A stretch of 42,811 nt of DNA from Candidatus Vogelbacteria bacterium CG10_big_fil_rev_8_21_14_0_10_51_16 (GCA_002774795.1 PCYI01000019.1:65480-108290); one strand, 5' to 3'. Positions 16,907 through 25,209 are shown, numbered from the stretch's first letter. The notes: generated from the letters alone by a model not told the origin. Translations and numbers: made by a program.

Positions 16907-17989
16907 TTACAGTCCCTCTGCGCGCAACTCTTCCACAAGAGCGTGGGCCTTTTTTGATAGCTTGCTTGGCATCTTTACCACTACCTTTATCATTAAATCT
17001 CCTCGATTGCCACCATGAGACGGCACACCGTAGCCTTTTACCCTCAGTATTTCCCCTGGAGTAACCCCTTCCGGCACCTTCACCTTGAGGTCACCATCAA
17101 GAGTTTGTACGCTGTACGTGCTTCCCGTTAGGGCGTCGGTAAGCTTTACCTCCAGGTCCATGTTTAAATTGAGTCCGGCCCGACGAAATGTTTTATGGGC
17201 CTCTACGTGAAGTTTTACATAAAGATCACCTGCTCTTCCGTGAGGCACCGCTTCACCCATGCCAGAAAGACGGATCATCTCACCCTGTTGGATGCCTGAT
17301 GGTATGGCAACCGAGACCTCCTCGGCTCTCCTGGACACACCAGCGCCACCACAGGTGGTACAATTTTCCTCAGGCACTTCCCCCGCGCCAAAGCATTTAT
17401 CACAAACTGTCTCTGATGTAATGTTTCCCAATATGGAACGTCGTGTTTGTCGCAAGCGACCCTTGCCTCCGCAGGAGGCGCATTTTTTTGTGGCACTACC
17501 AACCTTGGCACCACTTCCTTTACACGTGGTACAGTGGCTAACTTTAGTGATAAGCACGTTTCTGGTGGTACCAAATATTGAGTCAGCAAAACTCACCTCT
17601 ATGTCGATAGAGATGTCTCTCCCGCGAGACTGTTGTTGAGTGCGTCCCCCACCAAAAAATTCGGCAAAAATATCTCCCAAGTCTCCCGCCTCGAACCCCA
17701 TGCCATTTCCAGCAAAGTCCGTGAAATCAAATCCGGCAAAAGGCCCGCCCTGAGCCGACCCCCCGGATGGTCCACCTTGGGAAAATGTTTGCCCATAAGT
17801 GTCGTACTCCTTCCGCCTATGCTCGTCGGACAGTATTTGGTAAGCTTCGTTTATTTCCTTAAACTTATTTTCATCTCCTCCCGACTTGTCTGGGTGATAC
17901 TTTTGAGCAAGCCTTCGAAAGGCTTTTTTAATGTCATCTTTACTGGCTTTTTTATCAACGCCGAGTGTTTGGTAGTAGTTCTTTGTCAT
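16907..17989 (-). CDS. dnaJ: Chaperone protein DnaJ (type I)
   Basis: This 360-residue Hsp40 co-chaperone stimulates the DnaK ATPase and delivers unfolded clients. The J domain (1-70) has HPD at 32-34. A Gly/Phe-rich linker follows (about 72-120). The zinc domain has four CxxCxGxG repeats (CTTCKGSG, CASCGGKG, CDKCFGAG, CTTCGGAG). The C-terminal substrate-binding domains close the protein. All eight zinc cysteines are present. It lies downstream of dnaK on the same strand, in the order grpE-dnaK-dnaJ. No SD is visible. Confidence 0.97.
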   Translation of the reverse strand: MTKNYYQTLGVDKKASKDDIKKAFRRLAQKYHPDKSGGDENKFKEINEAYQILSDEHRRKEYDTYGQTFSQGGPSGGSAQGGPFAGFDFTDFAGNGMGFEAGDLGDIFAEFFGGGRTQQQSRGRDISIDIEVSFADSIFGTTRNVLITKVSHCTTCKGSGAKVGSATKKCASCGGKGRLRQTRRSILGNITSETVCDKCFGAGEVPEENCTTCGGAGVSRRAEEVSVAIPSGIQQGEMIRLSGMGEAVPHGRAGDLYVKLHVEAHKTFRRAGLNLNMDLEVKLTDALTGSTYSVQTLDGDLKVKVPEGVTPGEILRVKGYGVPSHGGNRGDLMIKVVVKMPSKLSKKAHALVEELRAEGL

Positions 17990-18113
17990 GGGTTTTGTAG
18001 TTTATGGATTGAGTCAGGTGGAGTACGTAATAGCTTACGAGCACCTTGCCCGTAGAATGACCACCACAAACATACTACGCCTATGCGATAATTTCCGCAA
18101 ACGTTCTCTGTGG

Positions 18114-20042
18114 TTACTTATTCTCCCCACCTTCTACTTCTGCGTCACGAATCTTTTCATCTGTATCATTTGCATCTTTTTTGTCTGAGTCACTGGATTT
18201 TTCTGCATCATCTCCAGTTTTCGCGCCCGCCTCGTTCTCTTTAACATGCTTCATCATCTCTTCGCCAATCTTTTGCATTGACTCGGAAAGGGCTTCGCTC
18301 GCTGACTTGACCGCTAATATGTCCCCATTATCCTTAACCGTGCGCAGTGCCTCCATCTTTTCCAAGACAGCTTTTTTAACCTCTTCTGACACCTTTCCTT
18401 CCGCGTCTTTTAAGGCGCGATCGGCTGTGTGCAACATGTGGTCAGCCGTATTGCGAACATCCGCCTCCTCCTTTCTTTTTTTATCATCATCTGCGTGCAC
18501 CTCCGCATCTTTTCGCATCTTTTCGATCTCTGTCTCTGAAAGACCTCCAGAAGCTTCTATGCGGATCGACTGCTCCTTGCCGGAAGCCTTGTCGCGCGCC
18601 TTAACAGATAAGATACCGTTCGCGTCGATATCGAAAGACACTTCCACTTGAGGCATTCCGCGCGGTGCCGGCGGGATGCCTTCAAGAGTAAACTTGCCTA
18701 AAGTCTTGTTGTCGGCCGCCATCTGTCGCTCCCCCTGCACAACATGAATCTCGACGGAGGTCTGATTATCGGCAGCTGTGGAGAACACCTGTTGTTTAGA
18801 GGCCGGAATGGTTGTGTTTTTTTCTATAAGCTTGGTTGCCACGCCCCCCAATGTTTCTATGCCCAAAGCCAAAGGAATAACGTCGAGGAGAAGTACGTCC
18901 TTTACGTCTCCCTGAAGAATACCGGCCTGAATGGCGGCCCCAACAGCAACTACTTCATCGGGGTTGATGGTGCGATTTGGTTCCTTGCCAAAAAGTTTTT
19001 TTACCTCCTCTACAATGGCGGGCATGCGGGTTTGGCCTCCGACAAGAATAATCTCGTCAATCTCGTTCATTTTAAAACCGGAGGCTTCCACTGCCCTCTT
19101 TGTGATCTCAATAGAGCGGTCTATAAAAGAACTGGCAAGTTCAACCAACTTTGCGCGAGTGAGCTTCAGTAGAAGGTGTTGAGGGCCTTCCGACGTTGAG
19201 GTGATGAATGGAATGTTAATCTCCGATTCGGTAGTTGTGGAGAGCTCGTGTTTAGCTTTCTCGGCCGCCTCTTTTAATCGTTGAAGGGCGAGCGGATCCT
19301 TCGAAACGTCAATGCCGGACTCTTTCTTGTACTCGTTTGTTATCCAGGCAATCACTTCTCTGTCAATGTCTTCGCCGCCCATATGAGAGTCGCCATCCGT
19401 CGATTTCACCTCTATAACGTCGTCACCTATCTCGAGCACGGACACATCAAATGTCCCGCCTCCAAAGTCGTAGACTGCTATCTGCTCGTCCTTTTTTTTA
19501 TTGAAACCGTAGGCCAGAGCGGCCGCCGTAGGCTCGTTGATAATACGCTTTACCTTAAATCCAGCAATCTCACCGGCGTCTTTGGTGGCTTTGCGTTGGG
19601 TGTCGTTGAAGTAAGCTGGAACAGTGATAACCGCTTCTTCAATCTTTTCACCTAATTTCGCCTCGGCATCCGCCTTAAGCTTACCTAAAATCATGGCCGA
19701 GATTTCTTCGGGCCGATACTCTTTTTCACCCATTGTAACCACAACGCCATCCCCTTTCCCGTCTATACTAAAAGGGGCGGAAGCCTTGTCTTTCTTTACG
19801 GCTTCGTCGGCAATGGAGTGACCCATTAGGCGCTTGATGCCATAGATGGTGTTCTTTGGATTGGTAATAGCTTGACGTTTGGCAAGGAGGCCCACCAGAC
19901 GTTCGCCACTTTTTGCCATTGTCACAATCGAGGGAGTGGTGCGAACCCCTTCAACGTTCTCGATAATACGAGGCTCGCCACCCTCGACAATTGCCATAGC
20001 GCAGTTTGTGGTTCCTAGATCTATCCCGAGTATCTTGGACAT
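18114..20042 (-). CDS. dnaK: Chaperone protein DnaK (Hsp70)
   Basis: This 642-residue Hsp70 is the ATP-driven chaperone of the operon. The nucleotide-binding domain starts with GIDLGTTNCAMAI (5-17) and contains VYDFGGGTFDVSVLEIG and ILVGGQTRMP. The interdomain linker DVLLLDVIPLALGIET leads into the substrate-binding domain, and a helical lid with a long acidic C-terminal tail (Asp/Glu/Lys-rich) follows. Length and motif order are standard. It lies 56 bp after grpE and 124 bp before dnaJ. The C-terminal tail does not end in the usual EEVD-like form but in EVEGGENK, which is common variation. Confidence 0.98.
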   Translation of the reverse strand: MSKILGIDLGTTNCAMAIVEGGEPRIIENVEGVRTTPSIVTMAKSGERLVGLLAKRQAITNPKNTIYGIKRLMGHSIADEAVKKDKASAPFSIDGKGDGVVVTMGEKEYRPEEISAMILGKLKADAEAKLGEKIEEAVITVPAYFNDTQRKATKDAGEIAGFKVKRIINEPTAAALAYGFNKKKDEQIAVYDFGGGTFDVSVLEIGDDVIEVKSTDGDSHMGGEDIDREVIAWITNEYKKESGIDVSKDPLALQRLKEAAEKAKHELSTTTESEINIPFITSTSEGPQHLLLKLTRAKLVELASSFIDRSIEITKRAVEASGFKMNEIDEIILVGGQTRMPAIVEEVKKLFGKEPNRTINPDEVVAVGAAIQAGILQGDVKDVLLLDVIPLALGIETLGGVATKLIEKNTTIPASKQQVFSTAADNQTSVEIHVVQGERQMAADNKTLGKFTLEGIPPAPRGMPQVEVSFDIDANGILSVKARDKASGKEQSIRIEASGGLSETEIEKMRKDAEVHADDDKKRKEEADVRNTADHMLHTADRALKDAEGKVSEEVKKAVLEKMEALRTVKDNGDILAVKSASEALSESMQKIGEEMMKHVKENEAGAKTGDDAEKSSDSDKKDANDTDEKIRDAEVEGGENK

Positions 20043-20098
20043 AGTGTGTTATGAAAAGTTATTGATTAATAAAAACTAAAGACTGATGTTTTTAATGC

Positions 20099-20692
20099 TT
20101 ACTCCTGAGCTTGTCCCCCACCCTTTCCTGAGTAATGAGCCACTGTCACCTTAGCCGGACGAACGATGTGTTCGTGCAAGGAGTAGCCCTTTTCGAGGAC
20201 TGAAAAAATTATGTCATCCTCGTTGGGGTCGTCTGTCGAGACTGCTTCCACGGGTTGGTGCAGACGAGCGTCGAATCGCTCTCCCGGCATTCCAATTGGT
20301 TTCACTTCGTGGTTCTCTAGAACCTGCTGAAGTTGACTGTATATATACTCGATTCCCTTTCTCCAGTTTTCATCTACCTTGTGCCAAGCTTCTGCGTTCG
20401 CCATTGCTCGCTCGAAGTTGTCGGCAATGGGAAGAATCTCGGTGATGAGGTCCGCTTTTGCGTATTTTCGGATACTGCTCCGACTCTGCTCCTCCTCACG
20501 TCTTGCGTTTACAAAATCCGCCTTGGAGCGTTGCCAGCCATCAAGGTACTCCCTCTTCTCCTTTTCGCAGGCCTCAATTTTTCCACGTAACCTCTTTATG
20601 AGTTCTTCGGGGTTACCGGACTCATCTGTCTCTATATCTACATCGTCTACTTCCATCGCTACTTCCTCGTCAGTGTTTTTTTTCTTTGTCAT
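20099..20692 (-). CDS. grpE: Nucleotide exchange factor GrpE
   Basis: This 197-residue protein opens the DnaK nucleotide cleft so that ADP can leave. The acidic N-terminus is followed by a long coiled coil (about 30-90) including the family stretch YLDGWQRSKADFVNARR. The C-terminal beta domain has the signature GERFDARLHQPVEAV...DDIIFSVLEKGYSLHEHIVRPAKVTVA (positions about 138-185; cited by location). It is first in the grpE-dnaK-dnaJ unit and has a strong promoter 38 bp upstream. No CIRCE inverted repeat was seen in the leader. Confidence 0.96.
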   Translation of the reverse strand: MTKKKNTDEEVAMEVDDVDIETDESGNPEELIKRLRGKIEACEKEKREYLDGWQRSKADFVNARREEEQSRSSIRKYAKADLITEILPIADNFERAMANAEAWHKVDENWRKGIEYIYSQLQQVLENHEVKPIGMPGERFDARLHQPVEAVSTDDPNEDDIIFSVLEKGYSLHEHIVRPAKVTVAHYSGKGGGQAQE

Positions 20693-20729
20693 TGGCGAGT
20701 ACTGATGATATTAATAATCGAAACATTTT

Positions 20730-20757
20730 ATTATACACAAATAAAATCTTTTTGCAA
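20730..20757 (-). promoter_or_regulatory. Promoter of grpE-dnaK-dnaJ
   Basis: On the minus strand TTGCAA (20752-20757) and TATAAT (20730-20735) are separated by 16 bp, 38 nt before the grpE ATG. No CIRCE-type (TTAGCACTC) repeat overlaps it, so heat control would have to act another way. Confidence 0.65.
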
Positions 20758-20794
20758 AAAAATGAAAAGAGCAAGCTAAAATAACCCACGAGCC

Positions 20795-20996
20795 GACGAA
20801 ACATCGCTCCGGCCGAGCAAGCGTCTAATAAACGCAAAGCAGTTTGCGTTTATTAGCGCTTGCGTCACAACTCTCGGCTCGTCGACACTCGCCTCGGTCG
20901 CGACCCCGCCTCGCGGTTTCGTCTGCTGACGAAATATCGCTCCGGCCGAGCAAGCGTCTAATGAACGCAAAGCAGTTTGCGTTTATTAGCGCTTGC
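20795..20996. repeat. Two 69-bp direct hairpin repeats at the 3' end of rpsI
   Basis: 20795-20863 and 20928-20996 are the same 69-bp sequence with two differences. Each holds a long hairpin: agcaagcg-t-ctaat(a/g)aacgcaaa, loop gcag, then tttgcgtttattagcgcttgc. The right copy includes the last three codons and stop of rpsI (SKR-stop), so its inner arm is an inverted copy of the gene end. The 64 bp between them hold GC-rich short palindromes. The hairpins could act as terminators of the ribosomal operon. Confidence 0.75.
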
Positions 20997-21432
20997 TCCA
21001 CTGGGGGGCCTTTCTGGCTTTTTTAAGTCCAAACTTACGTCTCTCTTTAGCTCTCGCGTCACGAGTCAATAATTTTGCCGACTTAAGACTCTTTCTTAGG
21101 TCTCCATCTGAGATGGTTAGTGCCCGCGCAATACCATGTCGGATAGCTTCAGCTTGAGCTCTCATTCCTCCACCCCTGACTCGTACGGTAACCTCATACT
21201 TATGATCTTCTGTTAGTTTTTCAAAAGGCGCGTTTATGGAACGACGGAGCTCTTCTGCGGGAAAGTAAGAGTCAAGAGTGCGGTCGTTTACTGTATAGGC
21301 CGTACTTTTGGCATCATACAGGCGCACTCTTGCGGTGGCGGTCTTTCTTCGTCCAACCGCCTCGAAGTATTTACCGGTTCTCTTTTCGACTTGTGTTTTC
21401 TTCACCTTATTTGTTTTTGTTGGTGTTGGCAT
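20986..21432 (-). CDS. rpsI: Small ribosomal subunit protein uS9
   Basis: This 148-residue S9 reaches the P-site tRNA with its C-terminal tail. The family blocks are clear: YFEAVGRRKTATARVRLYD, the central GGGMRAQAEAIRHGIARAL, and the conserved basic tail RKFGLKKARKAPQWSKR, ending in Lys-Arg as usual. The N-terminus has a lysine-rich extension of about 20 residues. It follows rplM, the normal S9 partner, with 61 bp between. The final codons form one arm of a long hairpin duplicated downstream. Confidence 0.97.
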   Translation of the reverse strand: MPTPTKTNKVKKTQVEKRTGKYFEAVGRRKTATARVRLYDAKSTAYTVNDRTLDSYFPAEELRRSINAPFEKLTEDHKYEVTVRVRGGGMRAQAEAIRHGIARALTISDGDLRKSLKSAKLLTRDARAKERRKFGLKKARKAPQWSKR

Positions 21433-21493
21433 GTTTTTAAGTGTTGCTTCTAAGCTTTCGCTAAGCAGACATCAGCGCATAAGCATTTCAAGC

Positions 21494-21859
21494 TCATTCT
21501 GTGATCGATACTTTCTTGAGCATTATCGGACGAAGTTTATTGGCAGGCAACATTCCTTGGATCGCCTTAAACAGAGCTTCTTTGTGGCCCTTTTTTGAAA
21601 TAAGTTGTTTCATTGTTAGAGACCTCTGCCCGCCAGGATAACCGGTATGCCGCATATAGACCTTTTCTACCAGTTTGTTACCGGTGACCCTAATTTTTCT
21701 CGCATTTATAATGAGAACATCGGTGTCTCCCACTTTATTGCGGGCAAAAGCGGGACTGTCTTTGCCCATTAGGGTTAAGGCTGCTTCAGAGGCAATACGG
21801 CCGACGCTTCTTCCGGAGGCATCTATGGTGCGTTTTTTTTCTGTTTGTGCGGAATTCAT
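21494..21859 (-). CDS. rplM: Large ribosomal subunit protein uL13
   Basis: This 121-residue L13 is shorter than the E. coli protein (142) because the C-terminal part is trimmed. The diagnostic stretch DASGRSVGRIASEAALTLMGKDSP, about residues 14-37, and the RHTGYPGGQRS motif are present, as is the final KAIQGMLPANKLRP block. L13 binds 23S rRNA early in 50S assembly and pairs genetically with S9. It lies 29 bp after rplQ and 61 bp before rpsI. Confidence 0.96.
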   Translation of the reverse strand: MNSAQTEKKRTIDASGRSVGRIASEAALTLMGKDSPAFARNKVGDTDVLIINARKIRVTGNKLVEKVYMRHTGYPGGQRSLTMKQLISKKGHKEALFKAIQGMLPANKLRPIMLKKVSITE

Positions 21860-21888
21860 GGAGTGCTATAGACCTAAAAATAGCTTAA

Positions 21889-22239
21889 CTATACCAATTC
21901 TATAATCGCCATCGGGCTCGCGTCAGAAAGTCGCGGATTAAGCTTGATTATGCGCGTGTAGCCACCAGCTCGTTCCCGATAATCGGGCGCAACCTTCTTC
22001 ATTAAAAGTTGCATCCTTGCCACTGTTCCCAATCTGGATGCCAGTAAGCGTCGAGAGGCCACGGTGTCTCGTTTGCTGATGGTAATCAGTTTTTCTACAT
22101 ATGGACGCAACTCTTTAGCTTTTGCCTCTGTCGTTTTTATTTTTCTGTTTTTCAGCAATCCTTCGGCAAGTGAACGCAATAAAGCCAGACGTTGATTTGC
22201 TGGTCTCCCGAATTTTCTATTGGCGTTATGGTGTCTCAT
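21889..22239 (-). CDS. rplQ: Large ribosomal subunit protein bL17
   Basis: This 116-residue L17 starts with the family signature MRHHNANRKFGRPANQRLAL and continues with LRSLAEGLLKNRKIKTTEAKAKELRPYVEKLIT, positions about 22-54. It lines the exit tunnel region of the 50S subunit. It follows rpoA in the classical alpha-operon order. The 105-bp gap between them contains a short heptamer array. The end of the protein (ASPMAIIELV) matches the usual SAPMAIIELV pattern. Confidence 0.97.
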   Translation of the reverse strand: MRHHNANRKFGRPANQRLALLRSLAEGLLKNRKIKTTEAKAKELRPYVEKLITISKRDTVASRRLLASRLGTVARMQLLMKKVAPDYRERAGGYTRIIKLNPRLSDASPMAIIELV

Positions 22240-22258
22240 AAATAGGCTCTGGGAAACT

Positions 22259-22330
22259 TAGGCGCTAGGCACTAGGATTGTCTAGGATAGACTATAATTA
22301 ATGCATTGGCAATCCCTAGGGCTTAAATCC
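22259..22330. repeat. TAGG-phase heptamer array between rplQ and rpoA
   Basis: TAGG recurs at 22259, 22266, 22273 and 22283, mostly 7 bp apart. A weaker facing arm with cccta and cctgg lies near 22315-22332. Confidence 0.65.
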
Positions 22331-22344
22331 TGGGGCATTCTGGC

Positions 22345-23322
22345 TTACTTCAGTACTATGCCGAAATTTGAAAGAGCGCGCTTAATCTCACTGATGCCCT
22401 TTTCACCCAGACCAGCTATCTCTAGTAGATCTTCCTCTCTTTTGCGAGCCAAACCACCTATAGTGCGAATACTTGCCTGTGTAAGTGCGTGCATGGTCCG
22501 TGCGGATAGACTTACATCCTCTATGCGGGTTTTGAGAACATCCTCTTCGGTCTCTTGCTTTGCCGGCTCGCTTTCCTTCTTTAATTCCGTTGCCTCCTCA
22601 TCTGAGATCGTTTGTTCTACCTCGGCGGGTTGTTGAAAGCCGACTATGGCCGAAAGTTGATGGATCATGACCACAATAGATCTTTCCAGCGCTTCACGGG
22701 GAGAGATAACACCATCAGTTTCTATGAATATGCGCAAACGATTGTAGTCAGTACGATTACCGACGCGCATGTGGTCAACCTCGTAATTAACTCGACGGAT
22801 GGGGCTAAATATGGCGTCTAAAACAATAGTGCCCACCTCCACTTTTTCACGATGTAGCATTTCTTTGCTCACGTAACCTATGCCACTTTCCACGGTGAGT
22901 TCCGCTGAGAGGGCCACACTCTTGTCTGTGATGGTGCAAATATGTTCATCCGGATTGCACAGCTCAACCTGACCTGGAAGCTTTAAATCGCCCGCTTTAA
23001 TTTCCTTGGCCCCCTTAACATCAAGAAATATCTTTTGAGGCTCTTCGGTAGACATCTTAAATCGAGCCCTCTTGAGATTTAGAAGTATCGATATAACATC
23101 TTCTTTGATTCCTTCCAGCGTGGAAAACTCATGCGCTACCCCCTTGATAGAAATAGCCGTAATTGCGGATCCGGGAAGAGAAGAAAGAATTACACGGCGT
23201 AGAGAATTACCTAGCGTGTGTCCATAGCCTGGATACAAGCCATCTATTTCATACACTCCCTTGAACTCATCCTCTGAAATGATCTTCGGCTTTGAGGGCA
23301 ATATAATATTTTGGTCTGTCAT
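22345..23322 (-). CDS. rpoA: RNA polymerase subunit alpha
   Basis: This 325-residue alpha subunit dimerises to start polymerase assembly. The N-terminal domain has the family stretch PGYGHTLGNSLRRVILSSLPG, about residues 31-51, and the dimerisation and beta-contact regions. A Glu/Lys linker (about 235-255) leads to the C-terminal domain with helix-hairpin-helix (VSLSARTMHALTQASIRTIGGL) that binds UP elements and activators. Both domains are intact, so alpha-CTD-dependent regulation is possible here. It is part of the alpha operon with rpsD upstream and rplQ downstream. Confidence 0.97.
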   Translation of the reverse strand: MTDQNIILPSKPKIISEDEFKGVYEIDGLYPGYGHTLGNSLRRVILSSLPGSAITAISIKGVAHEFSTLEGIKEDVISILLNLKRARFKMSTEEPQKIFLDVKGAKEIKAGDLKLPGQVELCNPDEHICTITDKSVALSAELTVESGIGYVSKEMLHREKVEVGTIVLDAIFSPIRRVNYEVDHMRVGNRTDYNRLRIFIETDGVISPREALERSIVVMIHQLSAIVGFQQPAEVEQTISDEEATELKKESEPAKQETEEDVLKTRIEDVSLSARTMHALTQASIRTIGGLARKREEDLLEIAGLGEKGISEIKRALSNFGIVLK

Positions 23323-23361
23323 TGTTTTGAGTGGGTTTGGTGAGTAAATAGCAAAAAAATG

Positions 23362-23976
23362 TTACGCGCGGCTGTAAAGCTCTAGCACGGCTTCGAAATT
23401 CAGAGACGGCTCTTCTTTGTGATTTGTGGGAATAGAGGCAATCATTGCCAAAACCTTCTCATTGTTTACCTGAAGCCACACCGGGGCCTTATTGTTTTTA
23501 AGACGCTGACTTATCTCCTGAAACTGTGTCTTTTGCTTACTGCTGTTGTGGAGCTCGATGGTGTCGCCCATCTCTACATTGTACGAAGGGGTAGAAACTT
23601 TATGTCCATTTACCACAATATGTCCATGACCCACCATTTGACGAGCGGCGGCCCGTGAGGGCGCAAGGCCTGTCCTGAAAACTACATTGTCTAGACGTGT
23701 CTCGAGTCTGGTAAAAAGATTTGCAACCGGATTAAGCCGATCGCGTTCGCGTGCCTCGGACACATATCGCGCAAACTGCTTTTCAAGCACACCGTAGGTA
23801 AGCTTTACCCGTTGTTTAGCCAGGAGCTGTTCGCCGTACTCCGTTTTCTGGGAGCGTCTCCGTCCGCGTTTTATGGATTTACGGCCCATGCGCACGGCAA
23901 ACTTCTGTGTTTGTGTTTTCGGAAATATGGCTTCACCAAACTTTCGCGCTGTTTTGTATTGTGGTTTTCGTATCAT
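23362..23976 (-). CDS. rpsD: Small ribosomal subunit protein uS4
   Basis: This 204-residue S4 nucleates 30S assembly. In many bacteria it also represses its own operon. The S4 RNA-binding domain is clear: RLETRLDNVVFRTGLAPSRAAARQMVGHGHIVVNGHKV (positions about 87-125), preceded by KQRVKLTYGVLEKQF. The N-terminus lacks zinc-binding cysteines, so it is the zinc-free form. The protein ends YSR-A in the usual VVEFYSR style (LELYSRA). It lies 39 bp before rpoA. The gap upstream to rpsK holds a striking inverted heptamer pair. Confidence 0.97.
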   Translation of the reverse strand: MIRKPQYKTARKFGEAIFPKTQTQKFAVRMGRKSIKRGRRRSQKTEYGEQLLAKQRVKLTYGVLEKQFARYVSEARERDRLNPVANLFTRLETRLDNVVFRTGLAPSRAAARQMVGHGHIVVNGHKVSTPSYNVEMGDTIELHNSSKQKTQFQEISQRLKNNKAPVWLQVNNEKVLAMIASIPTNHKEEPSLNFEAVLELYSRA

Positions 23977-23980
23977 AAAT

Positions 23981-24063
23981 TAGGCCATAGGGCGTAGGTC
24001 ATAGTGCGTAGGATTCGAGGCGATTAGAATTTTAATTCCCTACGCCCTGTGCCCTATGCTCTA
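23981..24063. repeat. Inverted pair of heptamer arrays (TAG/CTA phase) between rpsD and rpsK
   Basis: In the left arm TAG recurs at 23981, 23988, 23995, 24002 and 24009. In the right arm CTA recurs at 24040, 24054 and 24061, with CTG at 24047. Both are exact 7-bp series. The two arms are largely complementary over about 28 bp, so a long imperfect hairpin with an AT-rich loop of about 27 nt is possible. Confidence 0.9.
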
Positions 24064-24072
24064 CGCCCCGGG

Positions 24073-24507
24073 TTAGACTCTCCTTGGTTTTTTGGGCTTG
24101 GGGCCGTTGTGTGGGATTGGGGTAGTGTCTGTGATGTTCGCGATGGCAATACCACGACTTGTAAACGCTCTGATAGCAGACTCTCTCCCAGAGCCTATGC
24201 CCTTTACCACCACGCGCACCTCCTTCATGCCAGCCTGCTCTGCCTTTTCTGCAAGCACCTCACCGACCTTGGCGGCCGCAAACGGGGTACCCTTCTTGGC
24301 TCCCTTAAAACCGAGAGCACCAGAAGATGAGGCCATGACAGCATTTCCAGATGGGTCCGTAACCAAAAGCTTGGTGTTATTAAAAGTAGACTGCACATGC
24401 AAAACCCCCACAGGAACTTTGGTTTTAGATCCACGACTTAGGGCTCTCGCTCTGCGTCCGGGGTCAAGCCCTTGCCCTCCTTTTTTTATTACACGTTTTT
24501 TTCCCAT
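24073..24507 (-). CDS. rpsK: Small ribosomal subunit protein uS11
   Basis: This 144-residue S11 sits on the 30S platform near the mRNA exit. It shows GVLHVQSTFNNTKLLVTDPSGN, the AGALGFKGAKKGTPFAA-type stretch, the VKGIGSGRESAIRA motif, and the basic tail TPIPHNGPKPKKPRRV, which is close to universal. The N-terminal 30 residues are an ordinary basic extension. It lies between rpsM and rpsD in the alpha operon, with heptamer-array pairs in both flanking gaps. Confidence 0.97.
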   Translation of the reverse strand: MGKKRVIKKGGQGLDPGRRARALSRGSKTKVPVGVLHVQSTFNNTKLLVTDPSGNAVMASSSGALGFKGAKKGTPFAAAKVGEVLAEKAEQAGMKEVRVVVKGIGSGRESAIRAFTSRGIAIANITDTTPIPHNGPKPKKPRRV

Positions 24508-24512
24508 AAAAT

Positions 24513-24588
24513 TAGGCTCTAGGATTTAGGCTCTAGGCTCAGGCTTTCGGTTTCCCTAATGCCTAGTGCCTAATTCCCAAAGCCTAGT
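24513..24588. repeat. Inverted pair of heptamer arrays (TAGG/CCTA phase) between rpsK and rpsM
   Basis: In the left arm TAGG starts at 24513, 24520, 24527 and 24534. In the right arm CCTA (one unit CCCA) starts at 24555, 24562, 24569, 24576 and 24583. The 7-bp period is exact on both sides, and the arms face each other. Confidence 0.9.
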
Positions 24589-24590
24589 TT

Positions 24591-24971
24591 TTACTTTTTA
24601 TCTAGTTTCTTCTTACCAGAACCCATGGTCTTACGAACATTACCATGTCGGGTCCGGGAGTTCGTCTTAGTACGTTGTCCGCGCACGGGTAGGCTGCGGG
24701 TGTGGCGTTCTCCTCGGTAGCTACCTATTTCCTTCAATCTTTTTATAGAAGAACCGATCTCTCTTCGCAGGTCACCTTCTATCTTGTGTCCCTCACACTC
24801 CTTGCGCACACGCTCGCCTTCGTCAGTGGTTAGCTCTGGAGGTTTTTTGCCATAAGGAATGTTGGCGGCGTCTAGAATCGAGTGTGCTCGACTACGGCCA
24901 ATACCGTATATCGCAGTAAGAGCGATTTCCATTCTTTTGCTATCCGGCAGTGTAATGGCTGATATGCGCAT
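24591..24971 (-). CDS. rpsM: Small ribosomal subunit protein uS13
   Basis: This 126-residue S13 contacts the P-site tRNA and bridges to the 50S subunit. Family blocks are ALTAIYGIGRSRAHSIL near residues 17-33, LRREIGSSIKRLKEIGSYRG, and the C-terminal LPVRGQRTKTNSRTRHG followed by a Lys-rich tail. The position between rpmJ and rpsK is the standard alpha-operon position. The gap towards rpmJ contains TTTGTG-type arrays. Confidence 0.97.
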   Translation of the reverse strand: MRISAITLPDSKRMEIALTAIYGIGRSRAHSILDAANIPYGKKPPELTTDEGERVRKECEGHKIEGDLRREIGSSIKRLKEIGSYRGERHTRSLPVRGQRTKTNSRTRHGNVRKTMGSGKKKLDKK

Positions 24972-24979
24972 AAGTTATG

Positions 24980-25056
24980 AAAGCACAAAGCCCAAATCAC
25001 AAAAGACCAAATCTGAATTCGTTTGGAGTTTTGTGGTGTTTGTGTTTTGTGTTTTG
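24980..25056. repeat. Facing CACAAA/TTTGTG arrays between rpsM and rpmJ
   Basis: In the left arm caaa starts at 24986, 24993, 25000 and 25008. In the right arm tttg starts at 25022, 25030, 25039, 25046 and 25053. The spacing is 7 bp with some 8-9 bp slips, and the right arm ends 8 bp before the rpmJ stop. Confidence 0.75.
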
Positions 25057-25063
25057 ATTACCA

Positions 25064-25177
25064 TCATCCTTGTCTCTGTTTATGTTTTGGGGTAGAACAG
25101 ATAATATACAAAACTCCGCGGCGTTTGACCAGCTTACATTTCGCACACAGTTTTTTTAATGACGCCTTTACTTTCAT
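25064..25177 (-). CDS. rpmJ: Large ribosomal subunit protein bL36
   Basis: This 37-residue L36 was found by reading the gap between rpsM and infA. The protein runs from MKVKASLKKLCAKCKLVKRR to CSTPKHKQRQG and keeps the zinc-ribbon ligands C11, C14, C27 and H32. L36 stabilises 23S rRNA near the GTPase-associated region. The length equals the family norm. It ends in TGA, which shows that TGA is a stop codon here. It sits in the usual infA-rpmJ-rpsM order, 32 bp after infA. Confidence 0.95.
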   Translation of the reverse strand: MKVKASLKKLCAKCKLVKRRGVLYIICSTPKHKQRQG

Positions 25178-25209
25178 GTTTACTCTGCATCCTCTCTATT
25201 TACACACCC

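Noticed and set aside
20693..20795. CIRCE element before grpE
   Set aside because: No TTAGCACTC/GAGTGCTAA inverted repeat is present in the leader; only a plain promoter was seen.
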